This document shows positions 9,044-19,229 of a DNA stretch of 22,366 bases, piece by piece. A program made the position numbers and the translations under genes. Every line of letters starts with the position of its first letter. The stretch's first letter is position 1. Under the pieces are notes generated by a model that was not told the DNA's origin, searched no databases, and worked only from the letters and a program-made list of their open reading frames with translations. Origin of the DNA: Chara braunii. Lineage: Eukaryota; Streptophyta; Charophyceae; Charales; Characeae. The stretch covers positions 187,991 through 210,356 of the forward strand of contig BFEA01000245.1 in the NCBI GenBank assembly GCA_003427395.1, given 5' to 3'.

Positions 9044-9861
9044 AGGAAAATGAGCAACAGCGAGATGACAAATCCAGATTACACAATCACATTGAAAGCC
9101 AGATAGTTACACCGTGTCCACAGAGCAGCATTGCACCAATAACACACCAATGGAGGTTCGTAGTACTGAAAACCAATGTCACGGAGAGCTTTCTCTCTCC
9201 TCACCATCACAAGAGTCCAGTCCCTTCACTCTCCTACTTGGCGCTCAGCGCCCAGCCTACTCCTACACAACTATTATCAGCCTACTAATTGACAATGCAA
9301 CTGTTGACATCAACGACAACCCGAAGTACTTGAAGATGTCGCTCATTGCAGACCATCGCCAATACAAGGTATGTGCCCTCACATCATCATCATCATCATC
9401 CTTCACCCTTCCCTTACTTTATACCCCCGTCTTCCTCCCTTACACCCGAAGACCACGAGCTCTTTCCTATATGGAAAGAGGTTGACTAATTCGCAGCCTG
9501 GCTGCTTCACAGACTGGCTGGACTTGGCTTCGGCCTAGAAGCTTCCGGTAGGCCCCAGGATGCTGCGTGCTACTTTGCAGCTACTGGGCCTCTTTCGGTT
9601 GGGCCTCCCAACTGTCAGTGTATGAGGTTGCGTTTCTCGTCCAGGGCCTGCATGCTTCGGAGAGGCCCAAAAGGCCGTGGAAATATCATGGTTGCTCGGC
9701 CTGTGTTTCACTCAACTAACTTGCGTGTCCCAACTGCTTGGACCCCAAATATGAAATTGACAGTCAAAGGCCTCTTATGATTAGTTAGGCCCGCCTTCAC
9801 TTAGGGCGGGCACCGCTGCAACTGGGGCCCCTTAGGCCTGCCAAGGACCCAGATCCTCGCA
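9040..9861 (-). repeat. 3' LTR of element B
   Basis: In element direction it starts TGCGAGG at 9861 and ends CCTTGCA at 9040, giving TG...CA ends with a near-perfect 7-bp terminal inverted repeat. It is 822 bp and lacks a 193-bp block that the other LTR carries at 17179-17371. A CAT/ATG-rich trinucleotide tract lies near 9380-9400. A palindromic CTCTTTCC-TATAT-GGAAAGAG at 9460-9480 contains the most TATA-like sequence of the LTR. The polypurine tract abuts the higher-coordinate end. Confidence 0.9.
9789..9811. repeat. LTR stem-loop (element B 3' LTR copy)
   Basis: The arms GCCCGCC (9789-9795) and GGCGGGC (9805-9811) enclose a 9-nt loop. It lies about 50 bp inside the LTR 5' end, i.e. in U3. 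Confidence 0.75.
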
Positions 9862-9875
9862 TTCCCTCCTCCTTT
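9862..9875 (-). other. Polypurine tract of element B
   Basis: The minus-strand sequence AAAGGAGGAGGGAA immediately precedes the LTR start TGCGAGG. Its position and composition fit the primer for plus-strand DNA synthesis. An identical tract sits at the same place in element C. Confidence 0.85.
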
Positions 9876-9948
9876 ACTTCGTTAGTCCTCAGAGAAGTCT
9901 CTTATTCTGCAGGCATCTACCCTCTCAGTTCTCTTTCATAGCCCGCAA

Positions 9949-11520
9949 TCACTTGAGGTGCTGTTCCCAGCGATCTTCCTTGGGATCCAGATGATGTTTG
10001 GATCTCACACGATACTACATGCTTGGTTTAGGAGGGCGCCCTTTGCCTGATGGTCGAGGAACAAGCATCACTCGATGCTCCACTATTTGGTCGACGTCCA
10101 CCTCGCCATCCGTGGTTGGGGGCAGCATTGATCTCCTTGAGGGAAACTGGTCAGTGGTAGCCAAATGTGCCAACTTAGAGGCATGGAACACAGGGTATGT
10201 GCGTAAGTGCACAGGAATACGAATCACGTATGAAGGCCCATCCGGTTGATCCCCTACAATGTCCAAGATCTCCCAGGGCCCAAAGTACTGTGGCATCAGT
10301 TTTCATGAAATCCCCATTTCCTGACCCAGTTCAGATGACTTTACCCATACTTTATCACCTACCTGAAAGGAAGAGGGTCGTCTGTAATTATTCTCGGATG
10401 CGATCATAACCTCCTGAGACTTCCTAATGTGTTCAACGGCCTGCTGCAGCATCTGTTCATATTTAGCAGCAAATTTTATGCTGCAAGGTGCTGCAGTGGG
10501 TCGCCTTTCTGGCAGCAGAAAATCAAGTGCAGTTCTGGCCTTCCAACCACGGTGTAGCTGGTTGGGGGTCATACCAGTAGTACTGTGCACAAAATTGTTG
10601 TACAGGCTGGCGACGAGAGGTAACTTCTCGTCCCAGTCATCCTGGCTTGGCTTAATATAATGCCGAAGCAGGTATTGTACTACCCGGTTCATCTGTTCTG
10701 CTTGGCCATTTGACTCAGGGTGATTCCCTGACGTCATTTGGAGCTTGGTACCCATCTGTTCAGCTGTCGACTGCCACAATTCGTTGGTAAACCTTACATC
10801 CCTGTCACTTACTATTGACGTAGGTAGTGCGAAATCCCTGACCCAGTTATCTTGAAACTGTTTGATGACATAGACCGTCTTAGCAGTTTCTAGCATAGTG
10901 ATCAGTCTTGCATACTTCGTAAAGCGGTCCACTATTACGAAGATGTGCCTTTTGCCAGACTTACTGGTCACAAGAGTATCCATGAAGTCCATGGACACAC
11001 TTTGACCAAGTTGTTCGGGAATCGGCAAGGGCTTCATGAGCCCAAGCGGAGCTTGAGTCCTAGGTTTGTCCCTTTGACAGACCTGGTAAGTTTCAACATA
11101 CTTTTTCGCATCTTGCATCATAGTGGGCCACCAAAACTTCTGCACTAAGTTAGCTGAAGTCTTTTTATAGCCAAAATGAGCAGTTGCATCATGACATTCC
11201 CCTAAAAATAAACTACGCAAAGACTCACTACTGGGAACACACAATCTTTTATTCCCTGCCTTCACAAGAAACAGCAAGCCGTCTACCATCGTAAATTCAT
11301 CCAAAGTCTTTTTGTCCTTGGTTTGAAACCTACGGATGATCTCAGACATAACTGGATCTTGCTGATAGGCATCCACCAATGATCGAGTTAAGTCGCTGAA
11401 TATGCCAAATTCAGTCACTAGTGCGGCCAGATAATCTGCCCGACGAGATAGTGCATCAGCTACTTTGTTGTACTCACCCTTGATTGGATCAAGTTGATAG
11501 TCATTCATGTCTATCACTTG
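9949..11520 (-). pseudogene. Integrase of element B
   Basis: The frame continues from RNase H. It has an HHCC zinc-binding region (ECHDATAHFGY ... YQVC), where the first Cys of the CxxC pair is replaced by Tyr. It also has a complete D,D35E catalytic triad: Asp at 10989-10987 (SMDF), Asp at 10806-10804 (SDRD) and Glu at 10698-10696 (GQAEQ), with 35 residues between the second Asp and the Glu. A GPY/F-type module (FGPWEILDIVG) and a basic tail with KEDRW follow. Stops are TGA at 10305-10303 and TAG at 10017-10015; C reads CGA and CAG at those sites. A 22-bp deletion relative to C shortens the tail. Confidence 0.9.
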
Positions 11521-12690
11521 TATCCATCGCTTGAGTGCGTCGGAGAGTACAGGCTATGTCTTAATCCAGCGCAAGGTCTCATGGTCAGATCTCACATAGA
11601 AGAATCTGCCAAGGAGATAGTGTCTCCAATGTACCAGCGCTCTATATAGGGCATAGAGCTCACGCTTGTAAGTGGACCTAGCTAGTTTATGAGATGAAAT
11701 CTTTTTACTCATATACTCGATAGATCTCAACTTTTCCCCCTCCTTTTGCGCAAGGACCACGCCTATGCCATATTGGCTGGCGTTTGTGGTCATGACAAAG
11801 GGCTGGTCAGGATCCGGGAGCTTGAGGACTTCATAGTATGTTAGAGCATACTTCAATTTCTTGAAGGCTGCCTCACACTCTTCTGTCCATTCTGAAGGGG
11901 TGTCAAGTCGAGTTAGATATGTTAGTGGGGAAGCTATAGTACTATAGTTCTTCACAAACGGACGATAATAGTCCGTCATCCCCAAAAATGATTTGACCTC
12001 AGTAACAGTCTGAGGTCTGGGCCAGTCACGTATGTTGGCCACCTTGGCATCATCCGGCCTCAGTCCATCTGCTGAGATTTCATGACCCAAGTACAAGATC
12101 TTGTTGCGACCAACCTCACATTTCTCCAAGTTAACCTTGTACTGGTGCTGTCTTAGGAGACCTAGCACTATTTTCAAGTGCTCGGCGTGCTCCTCTACAG
12201 TCCTACTAAAGATAAGAATATCGTCGAGGTACACGACGATAAACTTGTCTAAGTAATCATGAAAAATTTTGTTCATCGTGTGCTGGAACGTACCAGGTGC
12301 TTTGCATAGGCCAAAGGGCATCACCACAAACTCGTACGGACCGTACCTAGTCTGAAATGCAGTTTTGTGCTGGTCCTCAGGTCTAATGGCAATTTGATGG
12401 TATCCGGACTTCAAATCTATCTTAGTGAAGTACCGACATCTGTGCACTCAATCCAAGAGGTCGTCGATGTGGGGTAGGGACTCCACGTTCTTAACGGTGA
12501 TGGCATTGAGACCCCTATAGTCAATGCACATCCTCAAGTTACCTCCCTTCTTCGATACGAATAGGACTGAAGCGTCGTAAGGGGAGGTACTAGGACGAAT
12601 CCATCCCTTCTATGTGAGCTCCTTGAGCTAGCGGCGGAGCTCATCTAACTCCGCAGGAGACATCCTATAGATTCGTCCTCTGGGCAGCTT
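11521..12690 (-). pseudogene. Reverse transcriptase and RNase H of element B
   Basis: RT copies the element RNA into DNA and RNase H removes the RNA template. The RT core shows CIDYR, KIDLKSGYHQI, MPFGL and the catalytic YLDD (12231-12220), all in one frame with RNase H. In RNase H the first catalytic motif reads TTNAS, with Asn (11784-11782) where the family has Asp, so the activity is predicted lost. The downstream KRELYAL and RSDHETL motifs are present. Stops interrupt the frame at 12630-12628 and 12612-12610 (TAG), 12450-12448 (TGA) and 11556-11554 (TAG). All fit C-to-T changes from CAG or CGA. Confidence 0.92.
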
Positions 12691-13038
12691 ACTACCTGGG
12701 ATAACCTCTATTGCATGGACAACCTCCCTTTCTACCACGCCTGTGGGCTCCTCAAAAAGGTATGAATACTTAGCGACGACTAATTCCATCTTTGGGCGTG
12801 TTTTTACGACCTCCCATTTCTCAGAGACAAATACTAGATACATTCCCTCCTCGCGATTCTGCTTATAATAGTTATAAAAAGATGATGCACACATGCACCC
12901 GTAGTTTTCTATCTGACTGCTAGCTTTAAATTTCTGCAATCTAACAGATCTACCGTTGGGCAATTTGTGAATCAACACCTTTCTATCCCAGTCAAATTGC
13001 GGTTGCGCGACCTCGAGGTAGTACATACCTAGGAGCAT
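12691..13038 (-). pseudogene. Protease-RT linker of element B
   Basis: The frame of RT extends upstream through a region lacking catalytic motifs. It includes LLGMYYLEV, a common context just after the retroelement protease fold, and ends in the conserved lead-in to RT (PRGRIYRMSPAEL). It is open over its whole length. Upstream the same frame is reached from the protease only through a frameshift in a G-rich run near 13095. Confidence 0.75.
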
Positions 13039-13500
13039 GTGAAAGGGCAGTTCGTCGCTAACCAGGAAGGAGATTTTTGGCTCACTTCCCCTCCTCCATA
13101 GGAGAAGGTACAGACTACGTCCTTGACATAGTCTTTTACCAACATTTGGTGTTTGTTGGCCAACGTAGAAGCTACAGTTCTGCTAAGCCGCTGCATGTGG
13201 TCCCCTAAGTGCAGTCTATCCACACAAGCACGACTGATGAAGTTCCGTGTAGAGCCTATGTCTGCGAAGGCGCCAACTTTGCGGCCACCTACATCAACCT
13301 CTTCCACGAAATGTTCACCCTTTGGACCTCTACTGATCATCGCCCAAGGTCCCTGGGGTCCTTCCCTGACCACTCAGTCTCTAACTCTTCTAGGGCCTTA
13401 GACACATCTCTCGAACAGAGCGTCGGTGGGTCTGAATGTGTCTGCGGGGCGATACGTGGGTCACTAGCCTTGGCCAACGCCTGAAGTGGGGAAGGCAACG
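13029..13500 (-). pseudogene. Retropepsin-like aspartic protease of element B
   Basis: The active-site motif DIGS (13262-13251), in the context FADIGSTRNFIS, identifies a single-lobed retroelement aspartic protease. Such proteases mature the Gag-Pol polyprotein and work as dimers. The frame is open from about 13385 to 13029. It is out of frame with the knuckle domain upstream (a segment at 13579-13337 is open in a third frame) and with RT downstream, so at least two frameshifts flank it. Confidence 0.8.
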
Positions 13501-13535
13501 TTACCACTTCAGCACGAGTAAGAACGGCTAAACTC

Positions 13536-15478
13536 CTACTGGCCCGAGGTGTTTCCCTGCGAAGTGCTCGCAGAAGCACCGCCAGAGTTCGAAGAAAGTC
13601 CCACCACCTTTGGTGAGGCTACCCTCGTGGTGACCTTCTTGCCTCGACATGTTCTAGATGTGTGGCCAAAGTTGCCACAATTCATACACGTGCCCCTGGC
13701 AACTCGATCCCTCCAAACCTCGTACTCTAAACAAAGTTTCACCCAAGCGGGTGTTCCTTGGTCGCCCTGACCCGTAGACCGGCCTACCTTCTTCGTCCCG
13801 GTCCCCCTAGCCTTTTCCTTGATGGGTGCCACTACTCCCCCATCCGAAGTCTCACTAGCCCCATCATGCTCTGTCTCCTCCCCAAGGTCTGGGAAATCGT
13901 CAATTTCTGTCGCCTTACCATCGTGGTCGACGAACATTAGTTGACCCTTTTTTTTTCAGTCTTGGGGTAGCCTCTTTTTCCTACCATCTCCCTGACTCTG
14001 ATGCGCAGATCCCAATTTTGCCTCTATATCTAAGGCCTTCTTGCTGAAAGAGGCGAAGTTGTGCTGCTCGACATAGGCCTCGTCTACCAGCTTTGTCCTG
14101 ACCTTCGAAGGTAGACATCTAAGGTAATCCGTGAGGAGTACCTGCTGGTCATAGCACACACCAGGTACCACGGGCAGATGTTCTATGGTGTCTGTTAGCT
14201 CCCGAACATTCCTGTACCTTCTAGCACAGAGACTGTTGATTGCATCGGTAGCCCTTTGGGCCCCTGAGGATCATGTCACCTGTTGTACACGGACCGTACG
14301 AATTCTCCCAATGTCTGGGTCTGGGCCCAGGCATCGAAGTTTTGACCGTAGCCCTGCTGCTGCACTAGGCCATTCAACCAACGGGCTGCTGACCCTTCTA
14401 AAAAGGAGGCAGCCACAACAACTTCTTGTTGTGGCCTGGTAAGCTTGTGCCTTACATAGGTAGGCACCGTCCTTACCCAGGTATCCAAATCCTCGTCCTT
14501 CTTCCTGTCGCCGGAAAAGGGCTTAGGAATCAGCAAGGGTATTTTGGGCATCCACTGCATAGGCTGCATGGGCCCAGGGGCTTGCTGTAGTGGCTGCATA
14601 GCCACCGAAACAGGTTGCTGCACACTAATCTGGGCTTGACTTGACAGTGGGACTGTAGTAACCACTGTCGTCGATGGTACGACTGAGACCCTATGAACCG
14701 GACCACTAGTTGCTACAAAACCACCTGGAGGGGGCATGCCAAACATAGGTGAGAATGGAGGCCCTACCGGCGGCAACGTCACTGATGGACCCGCACCCGA
14801 AGGGGGAGCTACATCATACTGAGGCTGCCTCATCATGGAACGAGGAGCCTGCAGTGCAGCCAAAATCTGCTTCTGGCCTGCCATTAGTTCAGCCAGCACT
14901 TCCTGCTAGACATCCTGCGCTTCTGCCACACAAAGAACCGAGTTACGCAGCGCTTGTATCGCAGTGTCAAGTGCTGACTCATCTAATGCTTCTAATCTTC
15001 CTAGCTCCTCTGTCCTACTACCTAGTCTAGCTTTTCTCATGATTGCTCTCCTTCTGCTCTCTGCTGCCTCATCCAATTGCCGTTGTAGCTCATCCTGAAG
15101 TTATTCTGGTTGGAGGATTTCATAATCCTCCGGCATGAGTTGAGTCTGCTGGCTGACTCGCAAGCCAGCACTCTGGCTAATGGACCCCTGAGAACCACTC
15201 TGACTAACTCCTGACGAAATGGCCTGTGAAGAGGCCTGCGACATGGTAGATGAAGTAGCCATGGTCGTACCGGTGCTAGCTGAAATCCTAGACGTGGTTC
15301 AATCCTCAGCTACCCTCGCTGTCCTTGCCGCTGCTCTCTCTCTAGCCTCTCTCCGCAATCTCCTCTCGTATCCTAGACCTAACTCTAGGAAAGTCAAAGG
15401 TCGACTGCGAGCTGTTCCATGAGTAGTCCTACAGTCGTCCACTAACAACTCCTCCTCACTAGTGCTTGCATCACTCAT
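13536..15478 (-). pseudogene. Gag of element B
   Basis: The start is chosen at ATG 15478-15476 (MSDASTSEEEL), the first ATG of the frame that leads into the recognisable region. The order is an acidic and charged N-terminus, a Ser/Gln-rich segment, a Pro/Met/Gln-rich linker (14830-14560), a capsid-like core (PKPFSGD...W), a Lys/Arg segment and a CCHC zinc knuckle CX2CX4HX4C at 13688-13647 that would bind element RNA. Stops are TGA 15301, TAA 15103, TAG 14908, TGA 14278, TGA 13958 and TAG 13538 (first base given). A 1-base shift near 14255, in a G/C/A homopolymer region, changes frame. It would otherwise be one Gag frame of about 640 codons. Confidence 0.85.
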
Positions 15479-16746
15479 GAGCTACAGTGTGTGTGATCTA
15501 AACTAGAATCCACACCGAATCCTACCTTAGCCTGACACACAACCGATTACAAATCACAACTAATTTCAGTCGGACTGAACAGAAACAGTAAGGTCATGTA
15601 GTAACAACTATTGTCAGATCCTACAGGAAATATCACATCTATTTTTAGATTACTCTAAAACAGATTGCAATGCAGCAAAGAACTAATCTGTCTACAACTG
15701 TCTATAAGTTGTTAGTCAAGTAGTTAACAACTAAATAATCAAAAATAGAAATAATATTTCCTGTTGGAGATGTATACTGGATGGCAGATTGTCTAATGAT
15801 TGCCACTGTGAACAGTTACTGGAATCCCCCCCTCCCGCTGTATCCTTCTTGACTTGTCACTTTGTGTCAACGCCCTAGGCATCTGGTTGAGCAATGTGTC
15901 TGAAGGTGTGCAATCCGGCCCACCCCTGTGCCCCAAGTCAACGCCGAACCTGCCAGCCCCTGCACATTATTTACCCTCGCATGCAACAAGCCTTACACCC
16001 AGTTTGATCGGGCTGATCAGGAGGCATTTAAGGAGATCCCCTGAACTCCGCAAGAATTATTTAACGTCGCAGACAGGACGACGATCACAGCCAGAGTCAA
16101 CACCGAGTCCCCGCCAAGAATATTTAAAGACGGTCTAGTAAGCGTCTGTTCAAAGGGATGGCATGACGTGCATGACCTCTATTGCGCAAGCAGCAGAACC
16201 AAGGACTTGCGGCAAAGCATGCGTGTACTAGTCCCAGGGGCTTGGCATGGTGACCGTGACCCGAGTGCTTCGTCCAGGGCCCTTCAGAGGCTTCGCCCGT
16301 CTCCCACCAGCTTGCTGCCCAGGAAGAATGTCGACTCTCAAGGTTGAGTGCTCGCAACACCTCACATCGAGAGGACTCTCTAGACAAGACTCACTTCCTC
16401 ACGGTAAGAAGTAATGGAGAGGGTAGACAAGGAAGAGAGCAACGTACCTCATAATGCTGCCCCCAACCACAAATTTCTCACCAGCAACCTGATGTGCATT
16501 TATGATGACCTGTCTTTGCCTCGGCACGACCAATAGCAAAATGCAGTTCCACCTCGGCTTAATATGCCACATCAGCGAGCTCTCATCATCCAGCATACAC
16601 CCCGTATGTCACCACATAGCTTCCTGGCGTGCCCACACCACCCTGGGCCGCCCTACGTTCAACGCCCAAGCCTTATCACTGCCCCACACCTCATGCGAAG
16701 CACCGAACATCTATTGCGAAGAACCACTGAAGCGCAATATGAACCA
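15479..16746 (-). other. Long 5' leader of element B
   Basis: About 1.27 kb separates the primer-binding site from gag, which is long for a Ty3/gypsy leader. No convincing frame is present. A TATTTA-containing motif recurs near 15966, 16047 and 16120, at intervals of roughly 70-80 bp, twice next to CTCGCA or GTCGCA, suggesting an old duplication. The 15590-15770 part is AT-rich. Packaging or translation signals might lie here, but none is recognisable. Confidence 0.5.
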
Positions 16747-16758
16747 GCTCCGATACCA
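16747..16758 (-). other. Primer-binding site of element B
   Basis: The minus-strand sequence TGGTATCGGAGC differs at one base from TGGTATCAGAGC, the usual complement of the initiator-Met tRNA 3' end in plant LTR elements. It lies 3 nt from the LTR end (TGCA, then ATT). This fixes the 5' LTR boundary at 16762 and the element direction. Confidence 0.9.
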
Positions 16759-16761
16759 AAT

Positions 16762-17760
16762 TGCAAGGGAAATGAGCAACAGCGAGATAACAAATCCAGA
16801 TTACACAATCACATTGAAAGCTAGATAGTTACACCGTGTCCAGAGAGCAACATTGCACCAATAATACACCAATGGAGGTTCGTAGTACTGAAAACCAATG
16901 TCAAGGAGATCTTTCTCTCTCCTCACCAACACAAGAGTCCAGTCCCTTCACTCTCCTACTTGGCGCTCAACGCCCAGCCTACTCCTACACAACTATTATC
17001 AGCCTACTAATTGACAATGCAACTGTTGACATCAGCGACAACCCGAAGTACTTGAAGATGTCGCTCATTGCAAACCATCACCAATACAAGGTATGTGCCC
17101 TCACATCATCATCATCATCATCCTTCACCCTTCCCTGACTTTACACCCACGTCTTCCTCCCTTACACCCGACGACCACTCATGCGCCTCACTCTAATCCA
17201 AGCCCACCAGCTATGGTGGCTGGGTTATGGCGCTGCCCTCAGCAGCGCCCTTCTTCCCTGCACGACCGCACGTGCTGCACCTCACCTCTCAGTGCCAGCA
17301 GCAGCCCACGAGCCTTTGCTCCAGCAGCGCTGCCGCTAGCATGCGAGTGCCTGAATGAGGCTGAGAGTGGCGAGCTCTTTCCTATATGGAAAAAGCCTGC
17401 CTGCTTCGCAGCCTGGCTAGACTTGGCTTGGGCCCTGAAGCTTCCGGTAGGCCCCAGGATGTTGCGTGCTACTTTGCAGCTACTGGGCCTCTTTTGGTTG
17501 GGCCTCCCAACTGTCAGTGTATGAGGCTGCGTTTCTCGTCCAGGGCCTACATGCTTCGGAGAGGCCCAAAAGACCGTGGAAATGTCTTGGTTGCTCGGCC
17601 TGTGCTTCACTCAACTAACTGGCGTGTCGCAACTGCCTGGACCCCAAATATGAAATTGACAGTCAAAGGCCTCTCGTGATAAGTTAGGCCCGCCTTCACT
17701 TAGGGCGGGCTCCGCTGCAACTGGGGCCCCTTAGGCCTGCCGAGGACCCAAATCCTCGCA
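16762..17760 (-). repeat. LTR shared by elements B (5') and C (3')
   Basis: At 999 bp this is the more complete LTR, starting TGCGAGG (17760) and ending CCTTGCA (16762). On one side it borders B's primer-binding site. On the other it borders a polypurine tract (17774-17761) and the integrase end of C. It therefore serves as 5' LTR of B and 3' LTR of C. It carries a 193-bp block (17179-17371) absent from B's 3' LTR. The GCCCGCC stem-loop is at 17688-17710. Confidence 0.9.
17688..17710. repeat. LTR stem-loop (shared B/C LTR copy)
   Basis: The arms GCCCGCC (17688-17694) and GGCGGGC (17704-17710) enclose a 9-nt loop. It is the third conserved copy of this U3 hairpin. Confidence 0.75.
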
Positions 17761-19176
17761 TTCCCTCCTCCTTTACTTCATTAGTCCTCTGAGAAGTCTC
17801 TTATTTTGCAGGCATCTTCCCTCTCAGTTCTCTTTCATAGCCCGCAATCACTTGAGGTGCTGTTCCCAGAAGTTCTTCTCGTGTGAACCAGCGATCTTCC
17901 TTGGGATCCAAATGATGTCTGATCTCACATGATACTGCATTCTTGGTTTAGGAGGGCGCCCTCTGCCTGATGGTCGAGGAACAAGCATCACTTGATGCTC
18001 CACTATCTGGTCGACGTCCACCTCGCCATCCATGGTTGGGGGCAGCATTGATCTCCTTGAGGGAAACTGGTCAATGGCAACGAAAGGTGCCAACTTAGAG
18101 GCATGGAACACAAGGTATGTGCGTAAGTGCGCAGGAATACGAATCACGTATGAAGGCCCATCCAATTGATCCCCTACAATGTCCAAGATCTCCCAGGGCC
18201 CCATGGCCCAAAGTACTGTGGCATTAGTTTTCGTGAAATCCCCATCTCCTGACCCAGTTCAGATGACTTTACCCAGACTCTATTGCCTACCTGAAAGTTA
18301 GAGGGCCGTCTGTGTTTATTCTCGGATGCGATCATAACCTCCTGAGACTTCCTAATGTGTTCAACGGCCTGCTGCAGCATCTGTTCATATTTAACAACAA
18401 ATTCTATGCTGCCAGGTGCTGCAGTGGGTTGCCTTTCTGGCAGCAGAAAATCAAGTGCAGTTCTGGGCTTCCAACCAAGGTGTAGCTGGTTGGGGGTCAT
18501 ACTAGTAGTACTGTGCACAACATGGTTGTACAGGCTGGCGACGAGAGGTAACTTCTCGTCCCAGTCATCCTGGCTTGGCTTAATATAATGCCGAAGCAGG
18601 TGCTGTACTACCCGATTCATCTGTTCTGCTTGGCCATTTGACTCAGGGTGATTCCCTGACGTCATTTGGAGCTTGGTACCCATCTGTTCAGCGGTCAACT
18701 GCCACAGTTTGTTGGTAAACCTTACGTCCATGTCACTTACTATTGACGTAGGTAGTCCGAAATCCCTGACCCAGTTATCTTGAAACTGTTTGATGACATA
18801 GACCGTTTTAGAAGTTTCTGGCATAGTGATTAGTCTTGCATACTTAGTAAAGCGGTCCACTATTACGAAGATGTGCCTTTTGCCAGACTTACTGGTCACA
18901 AGAGTATCCATGAAGTCCATGGACACACTTTGACCAGGTCGTTCGGGAATCGGCAAGGGCTTGATGAGCCCAAGCGGAGCCTGAGTCCTAGGTTTGTCCC
19001 TTTGACAGACCTGGCAAGTTTCAACATACTTTTTTGCATTTTGCATCATAGTGGGTCACCAAAACTTTTGCACTAAGTTAGCTGAAGTCTTTTTATAGCC
19101 AAAATGACCAGTTGCATCATGACATTCCCCTAAAAATAAACTACGCAAAGACTCACTACTGGGAACACACAATCTT
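17761..19176 (-). mobile_element. Element C: truncated Ty3/gypsy copy, close relative of B
   Basis: The sequence matches B's 9862-11247 closely, starting at the polypurine tract and running into the integrase zinc-binding region. The match stops abruptly at 19176, where unrelated sequence (element D) begins. RT, protease, gag and the 5' LTR of C are missing. Relative to B, it keeps 22 bp (17870-17891) lost from B and has an 8-bp insertion near 18202. Confidence 0.88.
17848..19176 (-). pseudogene. Integrase remnant of element C
   Basis: The catalytic core is open from 19049 to 18174. The D,D35E residues are present (SMDF, SDMD, GQAEQ) and the CxxC of the zinc region is intact (TCQVC), where B has lost one Cys. 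Upstream, a Trp codon (TGG in B) reads TGA near 19054. An 8-bp insertion in a GGGCCC run just before the GPY/F module (near 18202) shifts the frame, so the C-terminal part (18204-17848) reads separately. A 1-base loss near 17920 alters the tail. Confidence 0.85.
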
Positions 19177-19229
19177 CTTGCGTGCCATTCCTTCCATCGA
19201 ACGAGTTGATGTTAGAAGTGCCACCGAAC

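Larger units (their letters stand above)
9040..17760 (-). mobile_element. Element B: full-length, inactivated Ty3/gypsy retrotransposon
   Basis: All structural parts of an LTR retrotransposon occur in order on the minus strand. They are the 5' LTR (17760-16762), primer-binding site (16758-16747), leader, gag with CCHC knuckle, aspartic protease, RT, RNase H, integrase with a GPY/F-type module, polypurine tract (9875-9862) and 3' LTR (9861-9040). RT-RNase H-integrase order is diagnostic of Ty3/gypsy. The element spans 8.7 kb. Twelve in-frame stops and several frameshifts make it non-functional. The two LTRs look about 95% identical by eye over the first 400 bp. No target-site duplication can be checked, because the right LTR runs into element C. 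Confidence 0.9.

Noticed and set aside
9114-9485. Plus-strand 123-codon frame repeated at 16836-17138
   Set aside because: It lies inside the LTRs on the antisense strand. The repetition comes from LTR duplication, not from a gene family.
10427-11148. Plus-strand frames opposite the B integrase (and 18355-19076 opposite C)
   Set aside because: They are antisense shadows of pol and occur in parallel in both copies because the DNA is homologous.
13153-13484. Plus-strand frames opposite the protease
   Set aside because: The minus strand carries the DIGS protease motif and continuous homology; the plus frames have no domain.
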